From JBBIWA01 sp037439425 (GTDB lineage: Bacteria; Acidobacteriota; Blastocatellia; RBC074): a stretch of 64,000 nucleotides of DNA. Both the position numbers and the translations under genes were made by a program. Within the stretch, counting starts at the first letter, position 1; each line of letters opens with the position of its first letter. The notes beneath the pieces are model-generated. The model had not been told where the DNA came from, did not search any database, and saw only the letters and a program-made list of their open reading frames with translations. Location: the NCBI GenBank assembly GCA_037439425.1, contig JBBIWA010000021.1, forward strand, positions 17,582 to 81,581. The letters are read 5' to 3'. Positions 43,964 to 53,014 of this stretch are shown here, piece by piece.

Positions 43964-45019
43964 ATGAGAGTAACCAATGCTAGTATCTATCTCCTCCTGA
44001 GCCTGGTGATCTTTATCACCCCGGCTCTGGCTCAAGACAAAAAACCGCTTTCCGAAAAAGAGAATCCAGAGCTCATCGGCAAGCGCAACATTAACAAACA
44101 TCAGATCAATTTTTATTCGCTCGACAAAGAGGTCGCCATCGGCCGCCAGTTCGCAGAAGAGATCGACCGCTCGGCCAAGTTCGTTGAAGACCCCATCATC
44201 GTTGATTACATCAACAAGGTCGGCCAAAACCTCGTTCTCCATTCCGACGCCAAAGTTCCTTTTACGATCAAGGTCATTGACAGCGACGAAGTCAATGCCT
44301 TTGCTCTGCCCGGGGGATTTTTCTACGTCAACAAGGGATTGATTCTGACGGCTGACAATGAATCGGAGTTAGCTGGCCCGATGGCGCACGAGATCGCGCA
44401 CGTGGCCGCCCGTCACGGTGTGGAGCAGGCTTCAAAGGGTCAGATCGTTAACTGGGGTTCGCTGCCATTGATCTTCATCGGCGGATGGGGTGGCTTCGGG
44501 ATCCGCCAGGCAGCCGGATTATTGATCCCTATTGGCTTTCTCAAATTCTCGCGCGGGGCTGAAGAAGAAGCCGATATGCTGGCGGCGCAGTATATGTGGG
44601 CGGCGGGCTACGACCCGCACGCGCTGGTGACTTTCTTTGAAAAGTTGCAGGCCAAAGAGAAGAAGAAGCCGGGCACGATGGCCAAGATCTTCAGCACCCA
44701 TCCTATAGTGGATGATCGGATCGAAAAGGTTAATGCCTTGATCGCGCGCTTCCCCGAACGCAGCGAATATACGATTAACACCTCCGAGTTCAATCAGGTG
44801 AAGGCGCGCTTGATTTCGCTGACCAATGCTCGCGCCAGCGTCAGTGGCCGTAGCGCGACGGCGGCCGATCAGGATTCAGATCGGCCTACCCTCAAGCGCC
44901 GCCAACCACCACCGCCGGGCGACCCCACGGCGGGCGAGAATAAGGAGCAGCCAACGGAACGTCCGACGCTGCGCCGCGGTGAAGGCAGCGGGAAGAAACC
45001 AGAACCACCAAACCTGTAA
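43964..45019 (+). CDS. Secreted M48-family metalloprotease with Pro/Arg-rich tail
   Basis: The 351-residue product has a signal peptide (SIYLLLSLVIFITPALA) and an M48 peptidase domain: NAFALPGGFFYVNKGLI, the zinc motif HEIAH at 142-146 followed by VAARHG, and AEEEADMLAAQYM around residue 200 with the third metal ligand. STHPIVDDRI closes the domain. Relatives such as BepA act in outer-membrane protein quality control. The last 60 residues are low complexity and contain two RPTL(K/R)R units (DRPTLKRRQPPPP and ERPTLRRGEGSG). ATG 43964 follows AAGGAGAGAGGC. Unlike BepA, no TPR domain follows the protease. Confidence 0.92.
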   Translation: MRVTNASIYLLLSLVIFITPALAQDKKPLSEKENPELIGKRNINKHQINFYSLDKEVAIGRQFAEEIDRSAKFVEDPIIVDYINKVGQNLVLHSDAKVPFTIKVIDSDEVNAFALPGGFFYVNKGLILTADNESELAGPMAHEIAHVAARHGVEQASKGQIVNWGSLPLIFIGGWGGFGIRQAAGLLIPIGFLKFSRGAEEEADMLAAQYMWAAGYDPHALVTFFEKLQAKEKKKPGTMAKIFSTHPIVDDRIEKVNALIARFPERSEYTINTSEFNQVKARLISLTNARASVSGRSATAADQDSDRPTLKRRQPPPPGDPTAGENKEQPTERPTLRRGEGSGKKPEPPNL

Positions 45020-45038
45020 CGCTCGCATCTTTCCTCCT

Positions 45039-45080
45039 GCAAAAAGGCAAGGTCCAAGATGGCCTTGCCTTTTTGCCTCC
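45039..45080 (+). terminator. Rho-independent terminator after the M48 gene
   Basis: A perfect 14-bp stem (45039-45052, GCAAAAAGGCAAGG, with 45063-45076) has a 10-base loop, and the stem's 3' arm contains TTTTT. It begins 20 bp after the stop codon. The A/T runs on both sides would let it act in both directions. Confidence 0.88.
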
Positions 45081-45447
45081 CTTGGAAGGTCCCGAGGACG
45101 CACGCCTCTAGCCTGCCCAGGCTGCGGCGGGCCACTGTCAGAAAGTGACCAGGTGGGCTCGGTTCCTCTCAGGGTCGTGACCGCCGCTGCAAGCGCGCTC
45201 CCCAGCGTGCGCAGGCGGTTTTCGTCAGTCACTCTTTTAATCGCCCCCTCACTCGTCTCTTATACCTTATCACCGTTGCAATCCAAGCTAGCCTGAGTGT
45301 AACATTATCACCGCTTCACGTTTAGGCACTTATCACTTGAGTCACCTTTCAGATCCTTAACCCAGGCGGCTGGTGTGTCTGACACCAAGGTCTACCCCGC
45401 AACCGAGGGACGGCACACTTTCTCGCTTCATTACAAGGAGGCAGCGC
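45081..45447. other. Intergenic region with degraded palindrome elements
   Basis: About 370 bp with no supported gene. Decayed members of the GCACGC palindrome family are seen at about 45099-45122 (GGACGCACGCCTCTAGCC) and 45188-45215 (AAGCGCGCTCCCCAGCGTGC). The promoter of the hydroxylase operon should lie in the last 150 bp. Confidence 0.5.
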
Positions 45448-45930
45448 GTGAACATCTCTCTCACGATTAACGGCAAGAAATACGAGGCTGACGTCGAGCC
45501 GCGTCTGCTGCTAGTTCACTTCATTCGTGATCTGGCAGGGCTGACCGGCACGCACATCGGCTGTGAAACTTCAATCTGCGGCGCGTGTACTGTGTTGCTC
45601 GACGGTCAGGCAGTCAAATCCTGTACGCTGCTGGCAGTGCAGGCTGATGGCTGCGAGCTCACCACGGTTGAAGGTCTGGCCGCTGATGGCCAACTGCATC
45701 CGGTGCAAGAGGGCTTCTGGGAGCATCACGCTTTGCAATGTGGTTACTGCACGCCCGGTATGATCATGGCCTCTTGCGGTTTGCTCACTGCCAATCCCAA
45801 TCCGAGCGAAGACGAGATTCGGCAAGGATTGGAAGGCAACCTCTGCCGCTGCACCGGCTATCAGCACATCGTCGAAGCCGTCCAGTACGCGGCTGCTAAA
45901 CTCAAGGCGCAGGGCGCTGCGGCTGACTGA
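45448..45930 (+). CDS. [2Fe-2S] subunit of a xanthine-dehydrogenase-family molybdenum hydroxylase
   Basis: The 160-residue protein carries both clusters of the family. The N-terminal plant-type ferredoxin cluster is in GCETSICGACTV plus the later Cys of KSC. The C-terminal cluster is in CGYCTPGM and CRCTGYQ. It passes electrons from the molybdenum site of the large subunit to FAD. GTG 45448 is chosen because ACAAGGAGG lies upstream and the domain starts at once (ISLTINGKKYEAD); the frame is open back to 45373. The large subunit follows at 20 bp. Confidence 0.95.
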   Translation: MNISLTINGKKYEADVEPRLLLVHFIRDLAGLTGTHIGCETSICGACTVLLDGQAVKSCTLLAVQADGCELTTVEGLAADGQLHPVQEGFWEHHALQCGYCTPGMIMASCGLLTANPNPSEDEIRQGLEGNLCRCTGYQHIVEAVQYAAAKLKAQGAAAD

Positions 45931-45950
45931 GCGAAAGGAGGCGTTCAACT

Positions 45951-48326
45951 ATGACTACAGATGGAAAATATGTCGGTAAAGCAATCAAGCGCACCGAAGA
46001 CCCGCGCCTGATTAAAGGCCTGGCTCACTACGTTGACGATATCAAACTCGCCGATACGTTTCACGTGGCATTCTTGCGCAGCCCGCACGCGCACGCACGC
46101 ATCACCTCGATTGATGTTGCTGCGGCCAGAAACGCGCCGGGCGTGGTAGCGGTCTTCACCGGCAAAGACGTGGAAGGCAAAGTCGGTTTTGTTCCCTGCG
46201 CAGCAGCTTTGCCGGACCTCAAGGTTCCAAAGTATCCGGTGCTTGCTGGGAGTAAAGTCTTCTTCGTCGGTCAACCTATCGCTGCGGTCGTGGCGAGCGA
46301 CAAATACAAGGCGCGCGATGCAGTTGATCTGATCAATGTGGACTATGATCCGCTCGAGGTCGTGGTCGATCCAGAAGCGGCAGCCCAAGCTGGCAGCCCC
46401 ATCATTCACGAAGAGTTCGGCACCAACGTCGCCTATGTGCTCCAGTCCGGTCAGGGGGATATAGATGCGGCGTTCCAGCAGGCTGACCGTGTCGTCACGC
46501 AGCGCTTCGTCAATCAGCGGCTCGCGCCCATTGCGCTAGAGCCGCGCGGAGTGCTCGCCCAGTATCTGCCGGGCGAAGAGCAACTGACGGTCTGGACTTC
46601 AACTCAGATCCCGCACCTGCTCCGCACGCAGCTCGCCTTGATGCTCGGCCTGCCCGAAAACAAAGTGCGCGTAGTCGCGCCTGAAGTCGGCGGCGGCTTC
46701 GGCAGTAAGCTCAACGTCTACGCTGAAGAAGCGTTGCTCGGCTTCATCTCGATGGTGCTCGCCCGCCCTGTCAAATGGATCGAGACGCGGCGCGAAAACG
46801 TTGCCGCTACGATTCAGGGCCGGGGCCAGGTTGGCGAGTTGCAAGCCGCAGTCAAAAACGACGGTACGATCCTGGGATTGAAGTATACCGTCACGGCCGA
46901 TCTGGGCGCGTATCATCAACTGCTCACGCCCGCGATTCCGACGCTGACAGGCTTGATGCTTTCAGGCGCGTACAAGATCCCAGCCATCTCGATGCACTGC
47001 ACCGGAGTCTTTACTAACAAGATGGCGACCGATGCCTATCGCGGTGCAGGCCGCCCTGAAGCCACTTATATCATTGAGCGCATGCTGGATCGCATCGCGC
47101 AAGACTTGCAGATGGACCCGGTCGAAGTGCGGCGCAAGAACTTTCCGAAACCGAACGAATTTCCGTTCGCGACCGCAACCGGGCTCTTTTACGACAGTGG
47201 CAACTACGAGGCAGCGCTCAATCGCGCGCTCGAAATGGTTGGTTACCAGAAGCTGCGGGAAGAGCAAAAGGCTGCGCGCGCACAAGGACGGTTGCTCGGC
47301 ATTGGCATTTCGAGCTACGTCGAGATCTGCGCTCTCGGCCCCTCGGCCGCCATGCCCGCAGGTGGCTGGGAAAGCGCCACAGTGCGCATCGAGCCGACCG
47401 GCAAAGTCACCGTCCTGACCGGGGCTTCACCGCACGGCCAGGGCCAGGAGACTTCGTTTGCGCAGATTGCGGCCGATATGCTCGGCGTGGATTTGGGCGA
47501 CGTGCTGGTTATCCACGGGGACACTTCGATTGTCCAGTACGGCATTGGCACTTTCGGCAGTCGCGCCACAGCCGTCGGCGGAACCGCGCTGGTTTACGCT
47601 CTCGAGAAAGTGATTGCCAAAGCCAAGGCGATTGCTGCGCACATGATGCAAACCGAAGTGGACAATGTCGTCTTTGAGAACGGCAAATTCACTCTCAAGC
47701 AGGCGCAGGTCGCAGCCGCCAGTGCAGATGCAGCTACCGCTTCTGCGACGACAGCCACGCCGCCCAAACAGCTCTCGATTCAGGAAGTCGCGCTCGCGGC
47801 GCATCTGGGTGTCAACATTCCGCCCGACAGCGAACCTGGTCTTGCGGCCACACACTTCTTCGAGCCGAAGAACTTCACCTTCCCCTTCGGGACGCACATC
47901 TGTGTCGTCGAGGTAGACAAGGAGACGGGCGAGGTCAAGATTCTGCGCTACATCGCCGTGGACGATTGCGGTAAGGTGATCAATCCGCTGCTCGTCGAAG
48001 GTCAGATTCAAGGCGGTATTGCGCAAGGCCTGGGCCAGGCGCTCTGGGAGGAAGTGGTCTACGACGAAAACGGCCAGTTGATCACTGGCGAGTTGATGGA
48101 TTACGCCTTGCCTAAGGCGCACACGGTGCCGCGTTACGAGTTAGACCGTATGGAGACGCCGACCGATGTCAATCCACTAGGCATCAAAGGCGTCGGCGAA
48201 GCAGGCACTATTGGCGCTACTCCGGCCATCGTCAACGCTGTGGTTGACGCACTGGCGCCTTACGGAGTGAAGGACATTGAGATGCCGCTGCGACCGGAGA
48301 AGATCTGGCGGCTGATGAGAAACTAG
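45951..48326 (+). CDS. Molybdopterin-binding large subunit (CoxL/XdhB-like, form II motif)
   Basis: The 791-residue subunit has the aldehyde oxidase/xanthine dehydrogenase layout: GKAIKRTEDPRLIKGLAHYVDD at the N-terminus, PEVGGGFGSKLNVYAEE, the active-site loop TDAYRGAGRPEA, PHGQGQETSFAQIAAD and GIKGVGEAGTIGATPAIVNA, where the Glu is catalytic in the family. AYRGAGR, rather than AYxCSFR, marks a form II protein, so it should not be called a CO dehydrogenase without biochemical proof. An Ala/Thr-rich insertion (about residues 583-607) precedes LSIQEVALAAH. AAAGGAGG lies upstream of ATG 45951. Confidence 0.93.
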   Translation: MTTDGKYVGKAIKRTEDPRLIKGLAHYVDDIKLADTFHVAFLRSPHAHARITSIDVAAARNAPGVVAVFTGKDVEGKVGFVPCAAALPDLKVPKYPVLAGSKVFFVGQPIAAVVASDKYKARDAVDLINVDYDPLEVVVDPEAAAQAGSPIIHEEFGTNVAYVLQSGQGDIDAAFQQADRVVTQRFVNQRLAPIALEPRGVLAQYLPGEEQLTVWTSTQIPHLLRTQLALMLGLPENKVRVVAPEVGGGFGSKLNVYAEEALLGFISMVLARPVKWIETRRENVAATIQGRGQVGELQAAVKNDGTILGLKYTVTADLGAYHQLLTPAIPTLTGLMLSGAYKIPAISMHCTGVFTNKMATDAYRGAGRPEATYIIERMLDRIAQDLQMDPVEVRRKNFPKPNEFPFATATGLFYDSGNYEAALNRALEMVGYQKLREEQKAARAQGRLLGIGISSYVEICALGPSAAMPAGGWESATVRIEPTGKVTVLTGASPHGQGQETSFAQIAADMLGVDLGDVLVIHGDTSIVQYGIGTFGSRATAVGGTALVYALEKVIAKAKAIAAHMMQTEVDNVVFENGKFTLKQAQVAAASADAATASATTATPPKQLSIQEVALAAHLGVNIPPDSEPGLAATHFFEPKNFTFPFGTHICVVEVDKETGEVKILRYIAVDDCGKVINPLLVEGQIQGGIAQGLGQALWEEVVYDENGQLITGELMDYALPKAHTVPRYELDRMETPTDVNPLGIKGVGEAGTIGATPAIVNAVVDALAPYGVKDIEMPLRPEKIWRLMRN

Positions 48327-48439
48327 GTCAGACCTCAAGGATCAAACCAAAAGTGAAGCAGGGGTGAGAGGGGAAGAAGCCTGAGGTCTGATTTTCCTAG
48401 GAGTTCTTTCAGGTCGCTCCTGCGACGCGGGAGAAATGA

Positions 48440-48828
48440 TGAAAAGTTCACGAGCGCACGCTGATCTGGCGTGTTTAGTCTGAAGATGACGGCTCGCTTA
48501 ATGGAGATAGGCACGCCGGAGGCGTGCCTGCCCAGGATTTTCCGCAGGAGTCGTTTATGTCATCACGGACGACGCCCTGAGACGATAAAACCCTCACGAG
48601 CGCACGCTTCTAGCGTGCTCGGTCTCCAGTAGTGGCTTGCTTAACGAGGACAGGCACGCAAGGATGCGTGCGTACCCAGGGTTTTTCTGAGGAGTCATTC
48701 ATGTCGCGCTGCGACGCGGGAGAGACGATCAAACCCTCACGAGCGCACGCTGATCTAGCGTGCAAGATTTTCAGCCCCAATGAGCACGCAAGGATGCGTG
48801 CGTACCCAGGGTTTTTCTGAGGAGGACT
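48440..48828 (+). repeat. Palindrome array between the large and FAD subunits
   Basis: Six hairpins lie in 390 bp: about 48455-48473 (CGCACGCTGATCTGGCGTG), 48511-48527 (GCACGCC-GGA-GGCGTGC), 48602-48618 (GCACGCT-TCT-AGCGTGC), 48654-48671 and 48784-48801 (GCACGCA-AGGA-TGCGTGC), and 48745-48763 (GCACGCT-GATCT-AGCGTGC). Three tails are present: TTTTCCGCAGGAG (48538), TTTTTCTGAGGAG (48681) and TTTTTCTGAGGAGG (48811). The last supplies the ribosome site of ATG 48829. A seven-codon frame follows the first tail at 48557-48580. Confidence 0.9.
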
Positions 48829-49692
48829 ATGATACCAGCAAAATTTGAATACTTCGCGCCGCAGACCGTGGATGAAGCTTTGAAGCTGGTCGCGCAGTAC
48901 AAAAACGACTGCAAAATCCTTTCCGGCGGTCACAGTCTCATTCCGGTCTTGAAGCTCAGATTGGCTCAGCCCGCTGTGGTTATAGACATCGGGCGGATCA
49001 AAGAACTCAAAGCGATCAAGGTTGATGGCAACACGATCCGCATTGGCGCGCTCGCCACGCATAACGAGATTGCCACTTCGGCCGAAATCAAACAGCATTG
49101 CCCCTTGCTGGCCGAGACCGCTGCACAGATCGGCGACCAGCAAGTGCGCAATCGCGGCACCATCGGCGGCAGCCTGGTTCACGCTGATCCGGCAGCTGAT
49201 TGGCCCGCAGCTATGGTGGCGCTTGATGCCGAGATCGTAGCTCGCAGCCCGAGCGGCGAGCGCGTGATCAAAGCTGCTGATTTCTTTGTGGACATGCTCA
49301 CGAGCGCCGTCAAAGAGGACGAAATCGTGACCGAGATCCGCCTTCCCGTGCCGGCTCAGCCCAAAGCCGCGGCTTATCTCAAGGTTCCGCAGTCCGCTTC
49401 CGGCTTCGCCATCGTCGGGGTTGCTGCCCAGCTCGATCTGGACAACGGCAAATGCAAGGATGTAAGCATTGGCATCACGGGCCTGGCGCCGAAAGCCTTC
49501 CGCGCTAAATCGGTCGAAGATGCGTTGCGCGGCAAAGCTCTTGATGAAGCGACGATCAAAGCGGCCGTAGAGAAGGCTGATGCCGAGGCCTCGGATGTGA
49601 TGGAAGACATCCACGCTTCGGGCGAATATCGCCGCCACCTGGCGCGCGTCTATACACGGCGAGCCTTGCAGGCAGCAGCGGGGCGCGCTTGA
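48829..49692 (+). CDS. FAD-binding medium subunit of the molybdenum hydroxylase (CoxM-like)
   Basis: The 287-residue subunit has the FAD-binding motifs SGGHSLIPVLKLRLAQP and RNRGTIGGSLVHADPAADWP, and a C-terminal CO-dehydrogenase-flavoprotein-like domain ending in SGEYRRHLARVYTRRAL. It would take electrons from the iron-sulfur subunit and pass them to a quinone or other acceptor. The start depends on the GAGGAGG of the repeat tail just upstream. It lies 502 bp after the large subunit, with the palindrome array between; in most bacteria the three genes are contiguous. Confidence 0.94.
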   Translation: MIPAKFEYFAPQTVDEALKLVAQYKNDCKILSGGHSLIPVLKLRLAQPAVVIDIGRIKELKAIKVDGNTIRIGALATHNEIATSAEIKQHCPLLAETAAQIGDQQVRNRGTIGGSLVHADPAADWPAAMVALDAEIVARSPSGERVIKAADFFVDMLTSAVKEDEIVTEIRLPVPAQPKAAAYLKVPQSASGFAIVGVAAQLDLDNGKCKDVSIGITGLAPKAFRAKSVEDALRGKALDEATIKAAVEKADAEASDVMEDIHASGEYRRHLARVYTRRALQAAAGRA

Positions 49693-49816
49693 GAGCTGAA
49701 TCGCAGTAGGACTCTCACCAAGCCCAGGCAACAAAAGTCTCTACATATAGAGGTTGCACATTGGGGGGCCTGAATCAGATTACGTGGGGCAATTGCGTCA
49801 CTGCGAGAAGAGAGAG

Positions 49817-51547
49817 CTAAGTTATTCGCTGGCCCGCCTCGCGCGGCTCAACCAGCAGGGTCTTGAATGAAGAGATGCGCACCTGTCCGGGCGCAAATCC
49901 TTTCGGTTTGCTGACGAACTTGCGCTCGCAGTAGTTGACCGCGACGCGCGCATCGTTGCGCGCTTGACTGAATTTGGCTGCCAGCTGCGCGGCTTCAGTG
50001 ATCGCACGTGGCGGCACCGGTTTACGTTGCGGATTGCGCAGCACGACGTGCGAACCGGGGTAGTCAGCTGCGTGAAACCAGAGGTCAAAGGATTTGGCGA
50101 GGCGAAAGGTGAGCGCGTCGTTATCGCGATCAGTGCGCCCAACCAGAATTTCATAGCCATCGCTGGAGCGGTAGCGCCGCACTCCGCTCAGATGTTCCTC
50201 TCTGGCTTTCTTACTACTGTCTGGAGTTGCCCGGGCTGGCTGCCGGGATAGCGGAAGAGATGCCTGGCTGGCCAGTTCAACCAGCGCCTCACTGCGGGTG
50301 ATGGCCGCCAGTTGCGTAAGCTGAGCCTCGATTTGCGCGACTTCGCGTTCAATCTCCGGGAGCCTTTGATTGATCGCCTGATGGGCGTGCCGCGCTTTGC
50401 GGGCCAGCTTGAAATAGTGCTCAGCCGCTTCCTGCGCCGTGGGTTTATTGGCAGCCGGAATCTCGATGGTAGGCTGTGCTTCATCGTAGAAGTTGGTCAC
50501 CAGAAATCCACGCTCTGTTTTCTTCACCTGATGGAGATTGGCCAGCAGCAGCTCGCCGTATCGTTGATGCTTTTCACTATCGGTGAAATGATCAAGTTCG
50601 TGCTGAAGCTTCTTGATCAGTTCGCGCTGCTTCTTCAGTTTTGCGCTGAGAGCCGATTTCAGTTGTTGGCACTCAGCGAGGAAACTTCTTCGCTCGTCAA
50701 TGAGGGTGAAATATGCGTCCGCCGCTTCATTGATCGTGGCAAAGGGCGTGGCGATATGATACGGCAGATGATGCAAGGGGATCGGCGCCAACGTTAGCGA
50801 AAAATCCGGGCGCCCAATCTCATCTCTTATTTGATCCAGTGGAACAGATGAATAGAGATGTGGATGTGGCGGCTGGTGGTATAACTCATCAAGCAAACTG
50901 CGCAATGCCTTCTCTGGCTGAGCCTCTCTAGCCCGCGCGGCCAGCTCGCGAGCGTATAACGGACCGAAGCCGATAAGATAACGTTGAGCTGCCTGCGCGA
51001 GGTCACCACCGCTGGCCGCGATCAAGTTATTCAGTCCCTCTGAGCTGATCAAGAAAGGGTCCAGCTTCTCACCCGGCGGCGAGGGCGCGCGATAATCCTC
51101 TGATTGCTCTGCGCGCGCGCGCAGGGTCGCGATTACCCGATCCTGATCGAGCAGCAAGACATTGGCGCTGCGGCCCGTCAATTCGACTACCAGCGCTCGC
51201 CTCACCCTGGTTCCATCTTCGGTCTCTGCCGCAAAATTGAAGCAGACTACCCGGTCGTAACCAGATTGATCCAGCCCGACAAGCGGCGCAGCGCCGAGAT
51301 ATTTCTTGAGCAGTGAGACGAAGGGCGTCTCAGCGCGGGCTTCGACTTCCAACTGCCACAGCTTGCGCCTGGTCAGGTAAAGCGCCAGCCGCTGCGGATC
51401 GGTTGAAACGATCAGCCAGCGCCCATCGCGCAGCCGAAAGTCGAGGGCCAGGTCTGTCGCGCCGAGTTGATAGACCTTGCCCAAGCGCTGCCCCTTAAGC
51501 AGCGAAGCCAGCTCTCTGGTGATTGCCTGCAAGGTGAAGTTTTCCAT
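49817..51547 (-). CDS. NFACT/RqcH-family (fibronectin-binding A-like) RNA-binding protein
   Basis: The 576-residue protein has the NFACT-N domain (MENFTLQAITRELASLLKGQ, GRWLIVSTDPQRLAL, ELTGRSANVLLLD), a central HhH and long coiled coil (about 275-420; KLKKQRELIKKLQHELDHF), and the C-terminal NFACT-R domain (RRYRSSDGYEILVGRTDRDND, LWFHAADYPGSHVVLRN, YCERKFVSKPKG). Bacterial homologues (RqcH) bind stalled 50S subunits and add alanine tails. ATG 51547 gives the family's usual N-terminus; a GTG at 51601 overlapping the upstream stop is possible but would add 18 atypical residues. It follows the zinc-ribbon/RDD gene. Confidence 0.92.
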   Translation of the reverse strand: MENFTLQAITRELASLLKGQRLGKVYQLGATDLALDFRLRDGRWLIVSTDPQRLALYLTRRKLWQLEVEARAETPFVSLLKKYLGAAPLVGLDQSGYDRVVCFNFAAETEDGTRVRRALVVELTGRSANVLLLDQDRVIATLRARAEQSEDYRAPSPPGEKLDPFLISSEGLNNLIAASGGDLAQAAQRYLIGFGPLYARELAARAREAQPEKALRSLLDELYHQPPHPHLYSSVPLDQIRDEIGRPDFSLTLAPIPLHHLPYHIATPFATINEAADAYFTLIDERRSFLAECQQLKSALSAKLKKQRELIKKLQHELDHFTDSEKHQRYGELLLANLHQVKKTERGFLVTNFYDEAQPTIEIPAANKPTAQEAAEHYFKLARKARHAHQAINQRLPEIEREVAQIEAQLTQLAAITRSEALVELASQASLPLSRQPARATPDSSKKAREEHLSGVRRYRSSDGYEILVGRTDRDNDALTFRLAKSFDLWFHAADYPGSHVVLRNPQRKPVPPRAITEAAQLAAKFSQARNDARVAVNYCERKFVSKPKGFAPGQVRISSFKTLLVEPREAGQRIT

Positions 51548-51597
51548 CGCGCGTCTTATTCTGAAGCAGATCGCAGCCGGAGGAAAAGGAGAGATGG

Positions 51598-52692
51598 TCA
51601 CCCTCGCACGATCATCGTGCCGGAGAGATGATCCGACAGACTTTGACGCTGCGGGCTGAGCAGGATGATCAGGAGATTGAGCGGAACGAGCAGTGACCCT
51701 ACTGCACCGAGAGCGCGGCCCGCAGCCTGCGCAAGACTCGGCGCGCGGTGAGCGCTCGCCACGTCAATAATATGGAGGTTGAAAATGGCCAGCCCGCAGG
51801 TGCGACCGGCCAGGGCGACCGTCACAAAGTGGTAGACGAAGACCAGCACAATGGCGATCCCGGCCAGCACGTAAAGCGACAGAGGCGGTGATTGACTCCG
51901 GCCCAGGTCCGAGTTGAAGAAGGCGAAGACAGTGAAGAAAGGGAGAAACGAGAAGGCGATGATCTCCAGATCAATCATCCAGGCTGCAGCGCGCGCAATC
52001 AGCGGAGCCACCTGAAGAGAGACTGCCGGCTCAAGAGGGAGCGGATGGAAGAAGCTTTTCTCCTCTCGCGGTCCCAGAGACGCTCGATGGCGTTTGCCTG
52101 CTGAGTCTGTCCTGGACCGATCCTCTAGCCTGGAATCTCGCTTAAGATGGTTCGCCTCACCAGGCTCTGGCGCTTCGAGGGGCTCTTTGGCCGGGGCAGT
52201 CTGAGGTTCGGTTGACGGTTCAGGCGCGAACCGAGCGGCCAGCTCTGGGGCCAGCTCCATGACGCGCGCTGTGGCTTGCGCGCTTCGTCCTGCGGTTTGC
52301 CTGGTAGAAGTGACTGGCGTAACGCGCTGGAGGCGTTTGATCGCCGCCTCGACCAGCGGATTCTTTTCCGGAGCTGGGGGCGGCGCAACCTGTGGTTGGC
52401 TTTCTCCACTGCGCCGCTGGCGAATCTGGCGGAGCTTTTCGTTGAGCTGATCACGCCAGGGCGGAAAGACTACCCGATCTGCTGGCTTCTCCGGCGGCCC
52501 GGGTTTGTTAGCCGGAACAGGAAAAGGAATTAGGGTCGCATCCTGGGATCGGCGCGTTGCGTCTGCCTGAGCAATTCTGCCCCTGCTAGCGCGCCACTTG
52601 CCCAGCCGCTGGAGTGCATTGTTGAATCCGCACTGCCGACATATCACACTGCCGCCGGCCAGCTCGTTTCCACACTTTTCGCACTTGAGCAT
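51598..52692 (-). CDS. Zinc-ribbon and RDD-domain membrane protein
   Basis: The 364-residue protein begins with a zinc ribbon (CEKCGNELAGGSVICRQCG, Cys 4, 7, 18, 21), has a long disordered Pro/Ala/Arg-rich linker (about 40-215) and ends in an RDD domain with three hydrophobic segments (about 235-260, 270-295, 325-345). RDD signatures include LIARAAAWMIDLEIIAF, AGRTCGLAIFNLHIID and QSLSDHLSGTMIV. RDD proteins are small membrane proteins, some linked to ion transport. The soluble ribbon would face the cytoplasm. Its stop overlaps a possible GTG of the NFACT gene. Confidence 0.85.
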   Translation of the reverse strand: MLKCEKCGNELAGGSVICRQCGFNNALQRLGKWRASRGRIAQADATRRSQDATLIPFPVPANKPGPPEKPADRVVFPPWRDQLNEKLRQIRQRRSGESQPQVAPPPAPEKNPLVEAAIKRLQRVTPVTSTRQTAGRSAQATARVMELAPELAARFAPEPSTEPQTAPAKEPLEAPEPGEANHLKRDSRLEDRSRTDSAGKRHRASLGPREEKSFFHPLPLEPAVSLQVAPLIARAAAWMIDLEIIAFSFLPFFTVFAFFNSDLGRSQSPPLSLYVLAGIAIVLVFVYHFVTVALAGRTCGLAIFNLHIIDVASAHRAPSLAQAAGRALGAVGSLLVPLNLLIILLSPQRQSLSDHLSGTMIVRG

Positions 52693-53014
52693 GCAATTAT
52701 CACATTGACACGGGTGTTAGGACCCCTACACTCTTGCCTGCTGCAACAGCCCTTCACTCTTCATCCTGAGTGATGAAATAGCTCTGAAGACGCCGCGATA
52801 CTAACAGAAGCTGATGGGGTGGTCAAGCGGTAGAGACACTACTAAAAGGGACTTTGGGAAACAAAACCACAAGATCCAGGGGATGAGAGAGTGAAGCGGG
52901 AACAGACAGAGAGAGCAGGAAGCTGCCCGAGGACCGAGCATCGCGCGACGGCTCAATCATCTATCCTCGATCTTCGATCCTTGCACTCTTCCGATCTCTC
53001 ACGCTGGCTTTTTC
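52693..53014. other. Intergenic region, nothing recognised
   Basis: About 320 bp between two minus-strand genes. No open frame, repeat-family member or strong hairpin is visible. It should contain the promoter of the RDD-NFACT pair and the end of the TlpA transcript. Confidence 0.4.

Noticed and set aside
45951..48326. Carbon monoxide dehydrogenase assignment for the large subunit
   Set aside because: The active-site motif is AYRGAGR, not AYxCSFR; form II proteins have other or unknown substrates.
48632..48820. 62-residue frame within the palindrome array
   Set aside because: It reads through three repeat units and has no protein-like composition; translation of repeats.
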